The notes under the pieces were generated by a model. The model saw nothing but the letters and a program-made list of their open reading frames with translations. It made no database searches and had not been told where the DNA came from. From Nemertoderma westbladi (taxonomy: Eukaryota; Xenacoelomorpha; Nemertodermatida; Nemertodermatidae), in assembly GCA_032718475.1 (NCBI GenBank), contig JAUCBJ010008830.1:1-64000 (forward strand): a stretch of 64,000 bases of DNA. The letters run 5' to 3'. The position numbers were made by a program, and so were the translations under genes. Below are positions 21,468 through 33,243 of the stretch, in pieces. Position 1 is the stretch's first letter. Every line of letters begins with the position of its first letter.

Positions 21468-23608
21468 ATGGATCGGTATGCTGTTGTTATACCTCCCGAG
21501 TATGAGAGGGCTACTTGTGCGGGAGGTGATAGACAACTCGCGATATTCGAGGGCCACTACATTTCCACCTTGGTATTGAGTGTAACCACCGCTCGCAAAA
21601 AGGCCTGCAAGTCTGCGAAGACATCTCAACAATCACCGGCAAAACCGTCCCAAGGCCGTTTCGTACCACACCCTGGCCTTCCTACTGTAAGTTTGGATTC
21701 AATATCTATTTATACTTCAATAGCCATATTTTATATATACCTGTAATATTTCCAGTATCTGCCAGTAACTTAGAGTGCAGGTACACCCATAATGTTCACT
21801 AACTAAACAAGTTTACTTCTGGATATATATTTTAATCATACAGATGTAACACACCTATGCCGTAATTATTTTCAATCTGACATTGTTTATCAATATAAAT
21901 AAATATTTGACGTATGTATCCTGTGTACTAAATTTGTAATAATACATTTTCCATATAATTGGTATTGTATAATTTTTTTATTATTTTTAGGGACTTATCT
22001 TCGACTGCAACATTCGTGATGGTACTGTAGTACCACCCATACTCTGAAGAAGTTTTTATAGATTTAATCGGCACTGGTTCGTTTGTGGCTATTCTAGAGC
22101 CGGGGTATCATGGGGGGATATCCCACTTACAAACAATTATAACCAAACAACAGCCAGTACACCTGGCAAGACCAGCGGAGTTGCCAGCCGTAGGGACCAT
22201 AATCAAGGAAATAATCAGATCCCCCAATCTACAGGGATTTGCAATCTACTTGGAACATTTACGGCTCTCAGGGGTAGGTTGTTGATGTTTTGTAATTCAT
22301 TCAACTATTAATAATAACTAATAATTTATTATTGATAACATGTTGAATAACAGTTAATGAAGGGTTTGTTAGCGTGGTAGGTTGATTTAAAAATATACAT
22401 ACAAAAGGACTGACTTATCTAAACATACATTTTATTTTTTATTTTGTGTGCATGAATGAGTAGTTTAATATTATTACAATGCCAAGGGTTCGGTACAGTG
22501 GCTGCAGAAAATAGGTATTGGCAGTTGGGAGGCAACTGGTTGTAAATTGAATAATATTCTTTAATCTATTTTTATTTTTTTAGACGACAATCAAGAAGGT
22601 ATGTGGGGGCACAATTTGCCGCGGCCTCAAGGGCGATGTCGCTACAGGGGTGTGCGCATGTTACAGGTCAGATTTCCTGCTGTGATAGAGTATGATCCTA
22701 CCCTACCCGGTAGGATAATTCTACCACATGAGTTCTCCTACAGGGAGTTATCTTCCATTTTCATTACGCCAGAATGCCGAAAGTAAGTAATTTTAATGTT
22801 TCAAGAGTATAAAAATTTAATAATAGTTCAAATTTAAGTATAAGTAGTAGTACTGAACATAGTAAAGTAGAAACTAGATATTATATATTATTCATTATAT
22901 TAATATAATCAAAAATTGCTATGTAAAACAATTAGGCCAACACCCTACTGGTAAACTACAAGTTAGTAAAATGTGAATAAACATACCCAACAAAGTAAAA
23001 TGCATTTACTTTATCAATAATATAATTAAATCTACAGATTATATATTTTTAGACAAAAACTCAGACTGTAACTCTTGATGAAGCCAGAGCTCATGTCAAC
23101 CACGAAGTTCAGCTATAAGGGGACCAGGGATGGTGGGTCTTTGGCAGGGCCAAGTCGGCAATGTCGGTCAATTTGGATGGTAGTTCAGTCGTGGAGCTAG
23201 CCCGGCTACGCATCACATGAGTTCCGCTGCAGCAGGGAAACTTCGTTTATGCCCTATTCGGAGGTGGTGCACCAGGTGGTATAACAGCTGGCACAGAAGA
23301 TTAAATAAATATATTAAGTTCTTACATGAAATAAATTTCAATATGAAATATCAATATAATATATTTTGATCAAATTATAGCACAACAAACAATGGCTAGT
23401 ATCAGTGAACAAACCTACTGTATAACTATACATACAATGTTATACACACGTTGGCAGGACGAGGACAATAAAACTCAGTATTGTGTAGCCAGATCAACCC
23501 CCCCCCCCCCCCCCGCAGACCTGCCCCATCCCCAAAGCCTGACCCGCGCCAAGACCGTCGACCACCTCTGAGGCAGAGAGAATTCGATCGGAGGAGGGCG
23601 AATTGAAT
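21468..23608 (+). pseudogene. Unrecognised five-exon-like gene in unit copy 1
   Basis: Blocks with good splice signals: E1 21468-21686 (ATG start; donor GTAAGT), E2 21991-22273 (acceptor TTTTTAG; donor GTAGGT), E3 22584-22782 (donor GTAAGT), E4 23053-23304, E5 23381 to about 23608. E1 ends QGRFVPHPGLPT, and E2 opens in frame with GLIFDCNIRDG and meets a TGA. A shifted frame of E2 then reads GTGSFVAILEPGYHGG. E3 has a Cys-rich frame (KKVCGGTICRGLKGD, GVCACYR). E4 reads VTLDEARAHVNHEVQL, stop, GWWVFGRAKSAM, stop, QQGNFVYALFGGG. E5 is Arg/Pro-rich, with its frame broken by the C17 tract. The same stops occur in all copies. I do not recognise the protein. It is either a pseudogene that decayed before triplication or has a structure I cannot resolve. 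Confidence 0.45.
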
Positions 23609-23869
23609 CCTCCGGCGAACTCCACCCTGCACACAGGCAAGGCCCCCTCTCGGCCATCCCAGCTTGTCTCGAGACGACATGAAATAAATTTAATGAAATA
23701 AAAAGCCTAGATTATCAACATTCTTTTAAATCTGCAATGTAAATGTATTATGTAGTAGTAAATGCACTATTCAATCGGATTTCAAAAATTTGTAACACAG
23801 CTAATAACAGTTCATTTATCCAGGGATAAATGATCATAGATAAATTCAAAATTTGAGTAGAAATAATGC

Positions 23870-24600
23870 CACACAGACGACGTGGACAGCATGACAATCT
23901 AGGTTTATCTAACATACAGTATTTAAATCCTACTAAAATACATTGTGACATTGACCATCGACACCACATATTACTATCCAGGGACTCATGCATACGATGA
24001 CTCGTGACTACTCATTCCATTTCTGAACTTTCTTCTACCGCTACTGTCAACTTCTACCTACCTAATAATAAATATGTCCCTACACTAAATCAATTCCCAC
24101 AACTAATTTATACTTACAGGACTGCTGTCAGTATCCCATGCCAGACATTTATCTCTTTGATCACTATAGCAAAGGTTTTATCAGAAACTACGTTTAATTA
24201 CGTTTAATTTATCTCTTTGGGTGGGAACGACATTTGTAAACGCAGCATGGAAGTAGATAAAGATCTACAGTCAGCCATCGCTGAGTTCCACTCAGCCACT
24301 AACTCAAAAATTATATGACTTGAGTCGTTCCCCAGAAGAAAAAAAATCCCAAATAACCACAATGACAGACGGCTAGTACTTAACCACTGAATGCGGGCAT
24401 GGTTTAATGACAATTTTTTTGGAATTAGTGTTTAATAAGACAATACTACGTTACGTATGGATCAACTTTATCTGTTAAAGGAATTGTTGACCCAAACCAT
24501 TATTTTCTAAGATAGGACGACATACACCTAAGTGACACCTCTGAACTAAAACTATTCTATGCATTACGACAGACAGCATGTGCGGCATTACATTAACTTT
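23870..24600 (+). pseudogene. Decayed SGNH/GDSL hydrolase domain, unit copy 1
   Basis: Three landmarks of the SGNH hydrolase fold occur in order in broken plus-strand frames. Block I resembles ILLSRDS, where families have GDS (near 23970). Block III is LGGNDIC (near 24222-24240), the GxND motif. Block V is DDIHLSDTSELKLFYALR (near 24520-24580), the DxxH motif. Stops and shifts separate them. CR1/L2-type LINEs carry an SGNH esterase in ORF1, and LINE pieces adjoin here, so this is probably a LINE ORF1 remnant. In block I the Gly before Asp is replaced by Arg. Confidence 0.55.
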
Positions 24601-24846
24601 AAAAATTTCTTACCAACCAAAACAGCCTTTTTCAAGGCTATGCTACCTAATGGCAGGTTCCGTACATAAGCATCCCTCAATAATATAAGCACTATGTATC
24701 TCTCTAAATCTAAAGTAAAATGATATAGAGGACATGGTGTGTGTATTATAATAGTCAGAGAAATGTGAATGTGCAACCGGTAGCGGGATATCAGTTGACA
24801 ACTGAGAGCAAATCCCATTAAATATATATGATAATAATATATGTTA

Positions 24847-24973
24847 TCAAAGCAAACAGTCGGCCGAAGCCGGAGGCTACCCGAAGGCTCCTCTTTCGAT
24901 AGCTGCTACCCGAGGGTAGGGGTGGGCGCTACTCCTATCCCAAGATTTGCTCCCAGTTATTTAACTGGTACTC
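24847..24973. mobile_element. 127-bp insertion with 10-bp target-site duplication, SINE-like
   Basis: ATATATGTTA flanks the insert exactly at 24837-24846 and 24974-24983. The orthologous site in unit copy 2 (about 28737) has a single ATATATGTTA and no insert. The insert is GC-rich (GGCCGAAGCCGGAGGCTACC, CTACCCGAGGGTAGGGGTGG) with several hairpins and no inverted termini. It therefore fits a short retroposed RNA rather than a DNA transposon. It must have inserted after duplication, or the copy 2 state is ancestral. Confidence 0.7.
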
Positions 24974-25404
24974 ATATATGTTATAAAGTATGATAAATAT
25001 ATATATAAAAATAGTATGATGATAAATATATATATAAATATAGTATGATGATAATATAACTAATTCTTGAAATATATATTAATTTCTTTGTGTATTATAT
25101 ACAATCTCGATAGGGTTACTTTATGCTTAATTGGTCTGCGGGGGAGTATTTTATAAGGTTCTCAAAGGTGTCTGTCAGCGGGATGGGTGGGGGGTTACAG
25201 TGTGCTCAACCGCGGGGCAAGTTTGTTTTGATTTATTATATTTTTTTGAGGTTTCGTGTTTATTTTAAATAATTTGAATGAATGAATTCGCAATTAATAA
25301 AATATGTATAACTGAATACACATGGCTTTAATTTTATTAAGTTATAGTGTTGCTCATATTGATACCTGGTACTGGAAAGCCTTTGCTAATATTAAATTAT
25401 ATGG

Positions 25405-25768
25405 TTCTGTTCAAGAAATACTCTATTTCTAGATTTAGAAATAATTAAATCAAATAATCTTGTTAAATGGCGACAATCTAAGAACATAAACGACTTCAAG
25501 GAATATAAGTCTAGTAGGAATAAATTTACTAATCTTAATAAAAAATCAAAAAATAGATACATAAATAATAAGTAAATTGATAATAATTCAGCAAGGGATA
25601 GATGGTCCATTATAAATAATATTCTAAATAAAAATAATAAAAATAATAAAAGAAAATATAGCAGTTCCGTATTAAAAGACACAAATATAAACGTGACTGA
25701 ACCAAAAGCAACAGCTGATTTATTTAATTGTGTGAAATTGATGATGCTGAAAATTACAGACCTATCTC
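25405..25768 (+). mobile_element. LINE fragment (linker before RT), first copy
   Basis: The plus-strand frames read like the Lys/Asn-rich segment between endonuclease and RT of a CR1-like LINE (KFTNLNKKSKNRYINNK, ARDRWSIINNILNKN). They end in ENYRPIS, the conserved entry to the RT domain, exactly where the next tandem unit begins. One in-frame TAA (25573-25575) breaks it. Confidence 0.6.
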
Positions 25769-27582
25769 TACCTCCCGAGTATGAGAGGGCTACTTTGCGG
25801 GAGGTGATAAACAACTCGCCGATATTCGAGGGCTATTACATTTCCGCTGTGATATTGAGTGTAACCACCGCTCATAAAAAGGCCTGCAAGTCTGCGAAGA
25901 CATCTCAACAATCACCGGCAAAAACGTCCCAAAGCCGTTTCGTACCACACCCTGGCCTTCCTACTGTAAGTTTGGATTCAATATCTATTTATACTTCAAT
26001 AGCCTTATTTTATATATCACCTGTAATATTTCCAGTATCTGCCAGTAACTTAGAGTGCAGGTACACCCATAATGTTCACTAACTAAACAAGTTTATTTCT
26101 GGTTATATATTTTAATCATACAGATGTCACACACCTATGCCATAATTATTTTCAATCTGACATTGTTTATCAATAGAAATAAATATTTGACGTATGTATC
26201 CTGTGTACTAAATTTGTAATAATAAATTTTCCATATAATTGGTATTGTATAATTTTTTTATTATTTTTAGGGACTTATCTTCGACTGCAACATTCGTGAT
26301 GGTACTGTAGTACCACCCATACTCTGAAGAAGTTTTTATAGATTTAATCGGCACTGGTTCGTTTGTGGCTATTCTAGAGCCGGGGTATCATGGGGGGATA
26401 TCCCACTTACAAACAATTATAACCAAACAACAGCCAGTACACCTGGCAAGACCAGCGGAGTTGCCAGCCGTAGGGACCATAATCAAGGAAATAATCAGAT
26501 CCCCCAATCTACAGGGATTTGCAATCTACTTGGAACATTTACGGCTCTCAGGGGTAGGTTGTTGATGTTTTGTAATTCATTCAACTATTAATAATAACTA
26601 ATAATTTATTATTGATAACATGTTGAATAACAGTTAATGAAGGGTTTGTTAGTGTGGTAGGTTGATTTAAAAATATACATACAAAAGGACTGACTTATCT
26701 AAACATACATTTTATTTTTTATTTTGTGTGTATGAATGAGTAGTTTAATATTATTACAATGCCAAGGGTTCGGTACAGTGGCTGCAGATAATAGGTATTG
26801 GCAGTTGAGGGGCAACTGGTTGTAAATTGAATTATATTCTTTAATCTATTTTTATTTTTTTAGACGACAATCAAGAAGGTATGTGGGGGCACAATTTGCC
26901 GCGGCCTCAAGGGCGATGTCGCTACAGGGGTGTGCGCATGTTACAGGTCAGATTTCCTGCTGTGATAGAGTATGATCCTACCCTACCCGGTAGGATAATT
27001 CTACCACATGAGTTCTCCTACAGGGAGTTATCTTCCATTTTCATTACGCCAGAATGCCGAAAGTAAGTAATTTTAATGTTTCAAGAGTATACAAATTTAA
27101 TAATAGTTCAAATTTAAGTAGTAGTACTGAACATAGTAAAGTAGAAACTAGATATTATATATTATTCATTATATTAATATAATCAAAAATTGCTATGTAA
27201 AACAATTAGGCCAACACCCTACTGGTAAACTACAAGTAATAAAATGTGAATAAAAATACCTAACAAAGCAAAATGCATTTACTTTATCAATAATATAATT
27301 AAATCTACAAATTATATATTTTTAGACAAAAACTCAGACTGTAACTCTTGACGAAGCCAGAGCTCATGTCAACCACGAAGTTCAGCTATAAGGGGACCAG
27401 GGATGGTGGGTCTTTGGCAGGGCCAAATCGGCAATGTCGGCCAACTTGGATGGTAGTTCAGTCGTGGAGCTAGCCCGGCTACGCATCACATGAGTTCCGC
27501 CGCAGCAGGGAAACTTCGTTTATGCCCTATTCGGAGGTGGTGCACCAGTGGTATAACAGCTGGCACAGAAGATTAAATAAAT
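25769..27582 (+). pseudogene. Second copy of the five-exon-like gene (E1-E4)
   Basis: E1 is fused in frame to the preceding LINE linker (ORF 25693-26082), reads PPEYERATLREVINNS and ends at the same donor. E2 (about 26271-26553), E3 (26864-27062) and E4 (about 27328-27577) are nearly identical to copy 1, with the same in-frame stops. E5 was lost with the 350-bp deletion. Confidence 0.45.
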
Positions 27583-27733
27583 ATATTAATTTCTTACATG
27601 AAATAAATTTAATAAAATAAAAAGCGTAGATAATCAATATTCTTTTAAATCTGCAATGTAAATGTATGCACTAGTCAATCGGATTTCAAAAATTTGTAAC
27701 ACAGCTAATAACAGTTCATTTATCCGGGGATAA

Positions 27734-28495
27734 ATGATCATAGATAAATTCAAAATTCGAGTAGAAATAATGCCGCACAGACGACGTGGACAGCATGACA
27801 ATCTAGGTTTATCTAACATACAGTATTTAAATCCTACTAACATACATTGTGACATTGACCATCGACACCACATATTACTATCCAGGGACTCACGCATACT
27901 ACGACTCGTGACTACTCATTCCATTTCTGAACTTTCTTCTACTGCTACTGTCAACTTCTACCTACCTAATAATAAATATGTCCCTACACTAAATCAATTC
28001 CCACAACTAATTTATACTTACAGGACTGCTGTCAGTATCCCATGCCAGACATTTATCTCTTTGATCACTAGCAAAGGTTTTATCAGAAACTACGTTTAAT
28101 TACGTTTAATTTATCTCTTTGGGTGGGAACGACATTTGTAAACGCAGCATGGAAGTAGATAAAGATCTACAGTCAGCCATCGCTGAGTTCCACTCAGCCA
28201 CTAACTCAAAAATTATATGACTTGAGTCGTTCCCCAGAAGAAAAAAAATCCCAAATAACCACAATGACAGACGGCTAGTACTTAACCACTGAATGCGGGG
28301 CATGGTTTAATGACAATTTTTTTGGAATTAGTGTTTAATAAGACAATACTACGTTACGTATGGATCAACTTTATCTGTTAAAGGATTTGTTGACCCAAAC
28401 CATTCTTTTCTAAGATAGGACGACATACACGTAAGTGACGCCTCTGAACTAAAACTATTCTATGCATTACGACAGACAGCATGTGCGGCATTACA
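27734..28495 (+). pseudogene. Decayed SGNH/GDSL hydrolase domain, unit copy 2
   Basis: Same arrangement as in copy 1. The open frame 27734-28099 (121 codons) carries block I in RDSRILRL, and GGNDIC and DDIHVS-like segments follow in other frames (about 28118 and 28420). Copy 3 retains only the block I region (to 32199). Confidence 0.55.
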
Positions 28496-29174
28496 TTAAC
28501 TTTCAAAATTTCTTACCAACCAAAACAGCCTTTTTCAAGGCTATGCTACCTAATGGCAGGTTCCGTACATAAGCATTCCTCAATAATATAAGCACTATGT
28601 ATCTCTCTAAATTTAAAGTAAAATGATATAGAGGACATGGTGCGTGTATTATAATAGTCAAAGAAATGTGAATGTGCAACCAGTAGCGGGATATCAGTTG
28701 ACAACTGAGAGCAAATGCCATTAAATATATGATAATAATATATGTTATAAAGTATGATAAATATATATATAAAAATAGTATGATGATAAATATATATATA
28801 AATATAGTATGATGATAATATAACTAATTCTTGAAAAATATATTAATTTCTTTGTGTATTATATACAATCTCGATAGGGTTACTTTATGCTTAATTGGTC
28901 TGCGGGGGAGTATTTTATAAGGTTCTCAAAGGTGTCTGTCAGCGGGATGGGTGGGGGGTTACAGTGTGCTCAACCGCGGGGCAAGTTTGTTTTGATTTAT
29001 TATATTTTTTTGAGGTTTCGTGTTTATTTTAAATAATTTGAATGAATGAATTCGCAATTAATAAAATATGTATAACTGAATACACATGGCTTTAATTTTA
29101 TTAAGTTATAAAGTGTTGCTCATATTGATACGTGGTACTGGAAAGCCTTTGTTAATATTAAATTATATGGTTCT

Positions 29175-29525
29175 GTTCAAGAAATACTCTATTTCTAGAT
29201 TTAGAAATAATTAAATCAAATAATCTTGTTAAATGGCGACAATCTAAGAACATAAACGACTTCAAGGAATATAAGTCTAGTAGGAATAAATTTACTAATC
29301 TCAATAAAAAATCAAAAAATAGATACATAAATAATAAGTAAATTGATAATAATTCAGCAAGGGATAGATGGTCCATTATAAATAATATTCTAAATAAAAA
29401 TAATAAAAGAAAATATAGCAGTTCCGTATTAAAAGACACAAATATAAGCGTGACTGAACCAAAACGAACAGCTGATTTATTTAATTGTGTGAAATTGATG
29501 ATGCTGAAAATTACAGACCTATCTC
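29175..29525 (+). mobile_element. LINE fragment (linker before RT), second copy
   Basis: Nearly identical to 25405-25768, with a 12-bp contraction in the AAATAA repeat. It again ends at the NYRPIS segment at the start of unit copy 3. Confidence 0.6.
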
Positions 29526-31621
29526 TACCTCCCGAGTATGAGAGGGCTACTTTGCGGGAGGAGATAGACAACTCCCGATATTCGAGGGCCATTACATTTC
29601 CGCTGTGATATTGAGTGTAACCACCGCTCATAAAAATGCCTGCAAGTCTGCGAAGACATCTCAACAATCACCGGCAAAAACGTCCCAAAGCCGTTTCGTA
29701 CCACACCCTGGCCTTCCTACTGTAATTTGGATTCAATATCTATTTATACTTCAATAGCCTTATTTTATATATCACCTGTAATATTTCCAGTAACTTGGAG
29801 TGCAGGTACACCCATAATGTTCACTAACTAAACAAGTTTTTTTCTGGTTATATATTTTAATCATACAGATGTAACACACCTATGCCGTAATTATTTTCAA
29901 TCTGACATTGTTTATCAATATAAATAAATATTTGACGTATGTATCCTGTGTACTAAATTTGTAATAATACATTTTCCATATAATTGGTATTGTATAATTT
30001 TTTTATTATTTTTAGGGACTTATCTTCGACTGCAACATTCGTGATGGTACTGTAGTACCACCCATACTCTGAAGAAGTTTTTATAGATTTAATCGGCACT
30101 GGTTCGTTTGTGGCTATTCTAGAGCCGGGGTATCATGGGGGGATATCCCACTTACAAACAATTATAACCAAACAACAGCCAGTACACCTGGCAAGACCAG
30201 CGGAGTTGCCAGCCGCAGGGACCATAATCAAGGAAATAATCAGATCCCCCAATCTACAGGGATTTGCAATCTTCTTGGAACATTTACGGCTCTCAGGGGT
30301 AGGTTGTTGATGTTTTGTAATTCATTCAACTATTAATAATAACTAATAATTTATTATTGATAACATGTTGAATAACAGTTAATGAAGGGTTTGTTAGTGT
30401 GGTAGGTAGGTTGATTTAAAAAGATACATACAAAAGGACTGACTTATCTAAACATACATTTTATTTTTTATTTTGTGTGTATGAATGAGTAGTTTAATAT
30501 TATTACAATGCCAAGGGTGTACAGTGGCTGCAGAAAATAGGTATTGGCAGTTGGGAGGCAACTGGTTGTAAATTGAATTATATTCTTTAATCTATTTTTA
30601 TTTTTTTAGATGACAATCAAGAAGGTATGTGGGGGCACAATTTGCCGCGGCCTCAAGGGCGATGTCGCTACAGGGGTGTGCGCATGTTACAGGTCAGATT
30701 TCCTGCTGTGATAGAGTATGATCCTACCCTACCCGGTAGGATAATTCTACCACATGAGTTCACCTACAGGGAGTTATCTTCCATTTTCATTACGCCAGAA
30801 TGCCGAAAGTAAGTAATTTTAATGTTTCAAGAGTATACAAATTTAATAATAGTTCAAATTTAAGTATAAGTAGTAGTACTGAACATAGTAAAGTAGAAAC
30901 TAGATATTATATATTATTCATTATATTAATATAATCAAAAATTGCTATGTAAAACAATTAGGCCAACACCCTACTGGTAAACTACAAGTTAGTAAAATGT
31001 GAATAAAAATACCCAACAAAGTAAAATGCATTTACTTTATCAATAATATAATTAAATCTACAGATTATATATTTTTAGACAAAAACTCAGACTGTAACTC
31101 TTGATGAAGCCAGAGCTCATGTCAACCACGAAGTTCAGCTATAAGGGGACCAGGGAGGGTGGGTCTTTGGCAGGGCCAAGTCGGCAATGTCGGCCAACTT
31201 GGATGGTAGTTCAGTCGTGGAGCTAGCCCGGCTACGCATCACATGAGTTCCGCCGCAGCAGGGAAACTTCGTTTATGCCCTATTCGGAGGTGGTGCACCA
31301 GGTGGTATAACAGCTGGCACAGAAGATTAAATAAATATATTAATTTCTTACATGAAATAAATTTCAATATGAAATATCAATATAATATATTTTGATCAAA
31401 TTATAGCACAACAAACAATGGCTAGTATCAGTGGACAAACCTACTGTATAACTATACATACAATGTTATACACACGTTGGCAGGACGAGGACAATAAAAC
31501 TCAGTATTGTGTAGCCAGATCAACCCCCCGCAGACCTGCCCCATCCCCAAAGCCTGACCCGCGCCAAGACCGTCGACCACCTCTGAGGCAGAGAGAATTC
31601 GATCGGAGGAGGGCGAATTGA
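29526..31621 (+). pseudogene. Third copy of the five-exon-like gene (E1-E5)
   Basis: E1 has a frameshift near 29570. E2 (about 30016-30299), E3 (about 30610-30808) and E4 (about 31080-31330) match the other copies. E5 (31407-31621) is the cleanest version: an open frame MASISGQTYCITIHTMLYTR onward for 67 codons, ending Arg/Pro-rich, because the C tract is only six long here. Confidence 0.45.
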
Positions 31622-32199
31622 ATCCTCCGGCGAACTCCACCCTGCACACAGGCAAGGCCCCTCTCGGCCATCCCAGCTTGTCTCGAGACGACATGAAATA
31701 AATTTAATGAAATAAAAAGCCTAGATTATCAACATTCTTTTAAATCTGCAATGTAAATGTATTATGTACTAGTAAATGTACTAGTAAATCGGATTTCAAA
31801 AATTTGTAACACAGCTAATAACAGTTCATTTATCCGGGGATAAATGTTCGTAGATAAATTCAAAATTCGAGTAGAAATAATTCCGCACAGACGACGTGGA
31901 CAGCATGACAATCTAGCTTTATCTAACATACAGTATTTCAATCCTACTAACATACATTGTGACATTGACCCTCGACACCACATATTACTATCCAGGGACT
32001 CATGCATACGATGACTCGTGACTACTCATTCCATTTCTGAACTTTCTTCTACCGCTACTGTCAACTTCTACCTACCTAATAATAAATATATCCCTACACT
32101 AAATCAATTCCCACAACTAATTTATACTTACAGGACTGCTGTCAGTATCCCATGCCAGACATTTATCTCTTTGATCACTCACTATAGCAAAAGTCACTA
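29526..32199 (+). repeat. Tandem unit copy 3, truncated
   Basis: Matches copy 1 through all five exon-like blocks, including the segment missing from copy 2, and through the first SGNH block. It stops within TTTATCTCTTTGATCACT near 32180-32199. Beyond this point it continues directly into an unrelated-frame LINE endonuclease fragment (32208-33243). The first exon-like block carries a 1-bp frameshift near 29570. Confidence 0.92.
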
Positions 32200-32207
32200 T
32201 AGGTAAA

Positions 32208-33243
32208 ATGTCAATTAATAATGCTCCAGTCCTTATTCTAAACGTGTATTTCCCAACCGATGATAGAACATCTGTTTCAGATGAACTACTCGAGCTTCTA
32301 AACGAAATTCAGCAAGTCATTATTTCAGAAAACACACCAAATGTGATATTGGCGGGTGATATTAATTCGGATTTTCTAAGAGACACCCGACACGTTCAAC
32401 ATGTGTCAGAGTTTATTAATAATAATAGTATGGATACATTATGGAACACATTCGATGTCGACTACACGTATCAGTTTGAAACAGAAAATGATGTTTCTTT
32501 TTCTACTATTGATCACTTCATATCAAGCGTTTCAATAATCGATCAGTGTCAGGAAGCGGGTGATTTACACCTAGCGGATAATTTATCCAATCACAGTCCC
32601 ATATATTGCAAACTAAAGGTAAATAACGGAGTTGGCTACGGTGATGACAGAGATCAATCAGCGGCGGCATCTAACCGAGTTCGATACAGTTTTAAATGAG
32701 CTTCGCCGACACAAAAACAAGAATTTCGCGATAAATTGTCAGTGATGTTGAATCAGCACAAATTAAGTGACTGCAACAGTTGGGAGTGTTCAATGTCAAG
32801 CCTTAATATAGATATGGAAAATTTCGCATTCAACATTCTAGAATCAATTAATGATGCTGCTGAGGTTCTACCATCAACTGGACGTTTTAGGCAAACTGAT
32901 GATAAGAAACGGGAGCCAATGCCGGGTTGGAACGAACACGTCCGACCATATCGCGATGATATGCGTTTTTGGTATGATGTTTGGATTTCCGCGGGAAGAC
33001 CGAGAGCTCAGAATAATCAGATATTTTTGCAATACAACCGGGCACATCTGCAATATAAATACGCTATTAAAAGGGTAAAAAAGCAGACAAACAAACTCAG
33101 ATGCAACAAACTATTATCGGCGGCGGTAAAAGGACATTTAAATCTATTTGAGGAGTTACGGAAATTTCGACAGGTAGAAAGTTTTAGTATCAATGGCGAA
33201 TCGGATCCTAAAATTATTGCAGATAATGCAGATTACTGGCGTA
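32208..33243 (+). mobile_element. LINE fragment: APE-type endonuclease and linker
   Basis: The ORF 32208-32699 shows the C-terminal half of an AP-endonuclease domain of a CR1/L2-type LINE: ILAGDINSDF (the GDFN motif), FSTIDHFI and the terminal SNHSPI (the SDH motif). The ORF 32736-33257 continues with the PGWNEHVRPYRDD segment and RVKK-rich linker found between endonuclease and RT in such LINEs. One frame change separates them. The RT is absent. At 33243 the sequence switches abruptly to the VPLPYDEEI exon, inside the codon for a Trp. Confidence 0.8.

Larger units (their letters stand above)
21490..25768 (+). repeat. Tandem unit copy 1 (about 4.28 kb)
   Basis: First of three direct copies of a composite unit beginning at TACCTCCCGAGTATGAGAGG (21490, 25769, 29526). 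In order it contains five exon-like blocks, a decayed SGNH-hydrolase domain, AT-rich spacer and a LINE linker fragment ending in the RT entry motif NYRPIS. Copies 1 and 2 agree almost base for base over thousands of bases. Copy 1 alone carries a 127-bp insertion (24847-24973) and an expanded C17 tract (23498-23514). Confidence 0.93.
25769..29525 (+). repeat. Tandem unit copy 2 (about 3.76 kb)
   Basis: Near-identical to copy 1, but it lacks a segment of about 350 bp corresponding to 23340-23690, which includes exon-like block 5. The loss is bounded by the direct repeat ACATGAAATAAATTT, of which one copy remains at about 27597. It also lacks the 127-bp insertion found in copy 1. The LINE linker at its end (29160-29525) repeats that preceding it. 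Confidence 0.93.

Noticed and set aside
23426..23680. Minus-strand Gly/Arg-rich ORFs in the tandem units
   Set aside because: Antisense of exon-like block 5 and created partly by the poly-C tract.
29158..29667. 169-codon minus-strand Leu/Phe-rich ORF (and the 140-codon one at 25392)
   Set aside because: Antisense of the Lys/Asn-rich LINE linker; the AAT/AAA-rich sense strand makes spurious Leu/Phe.
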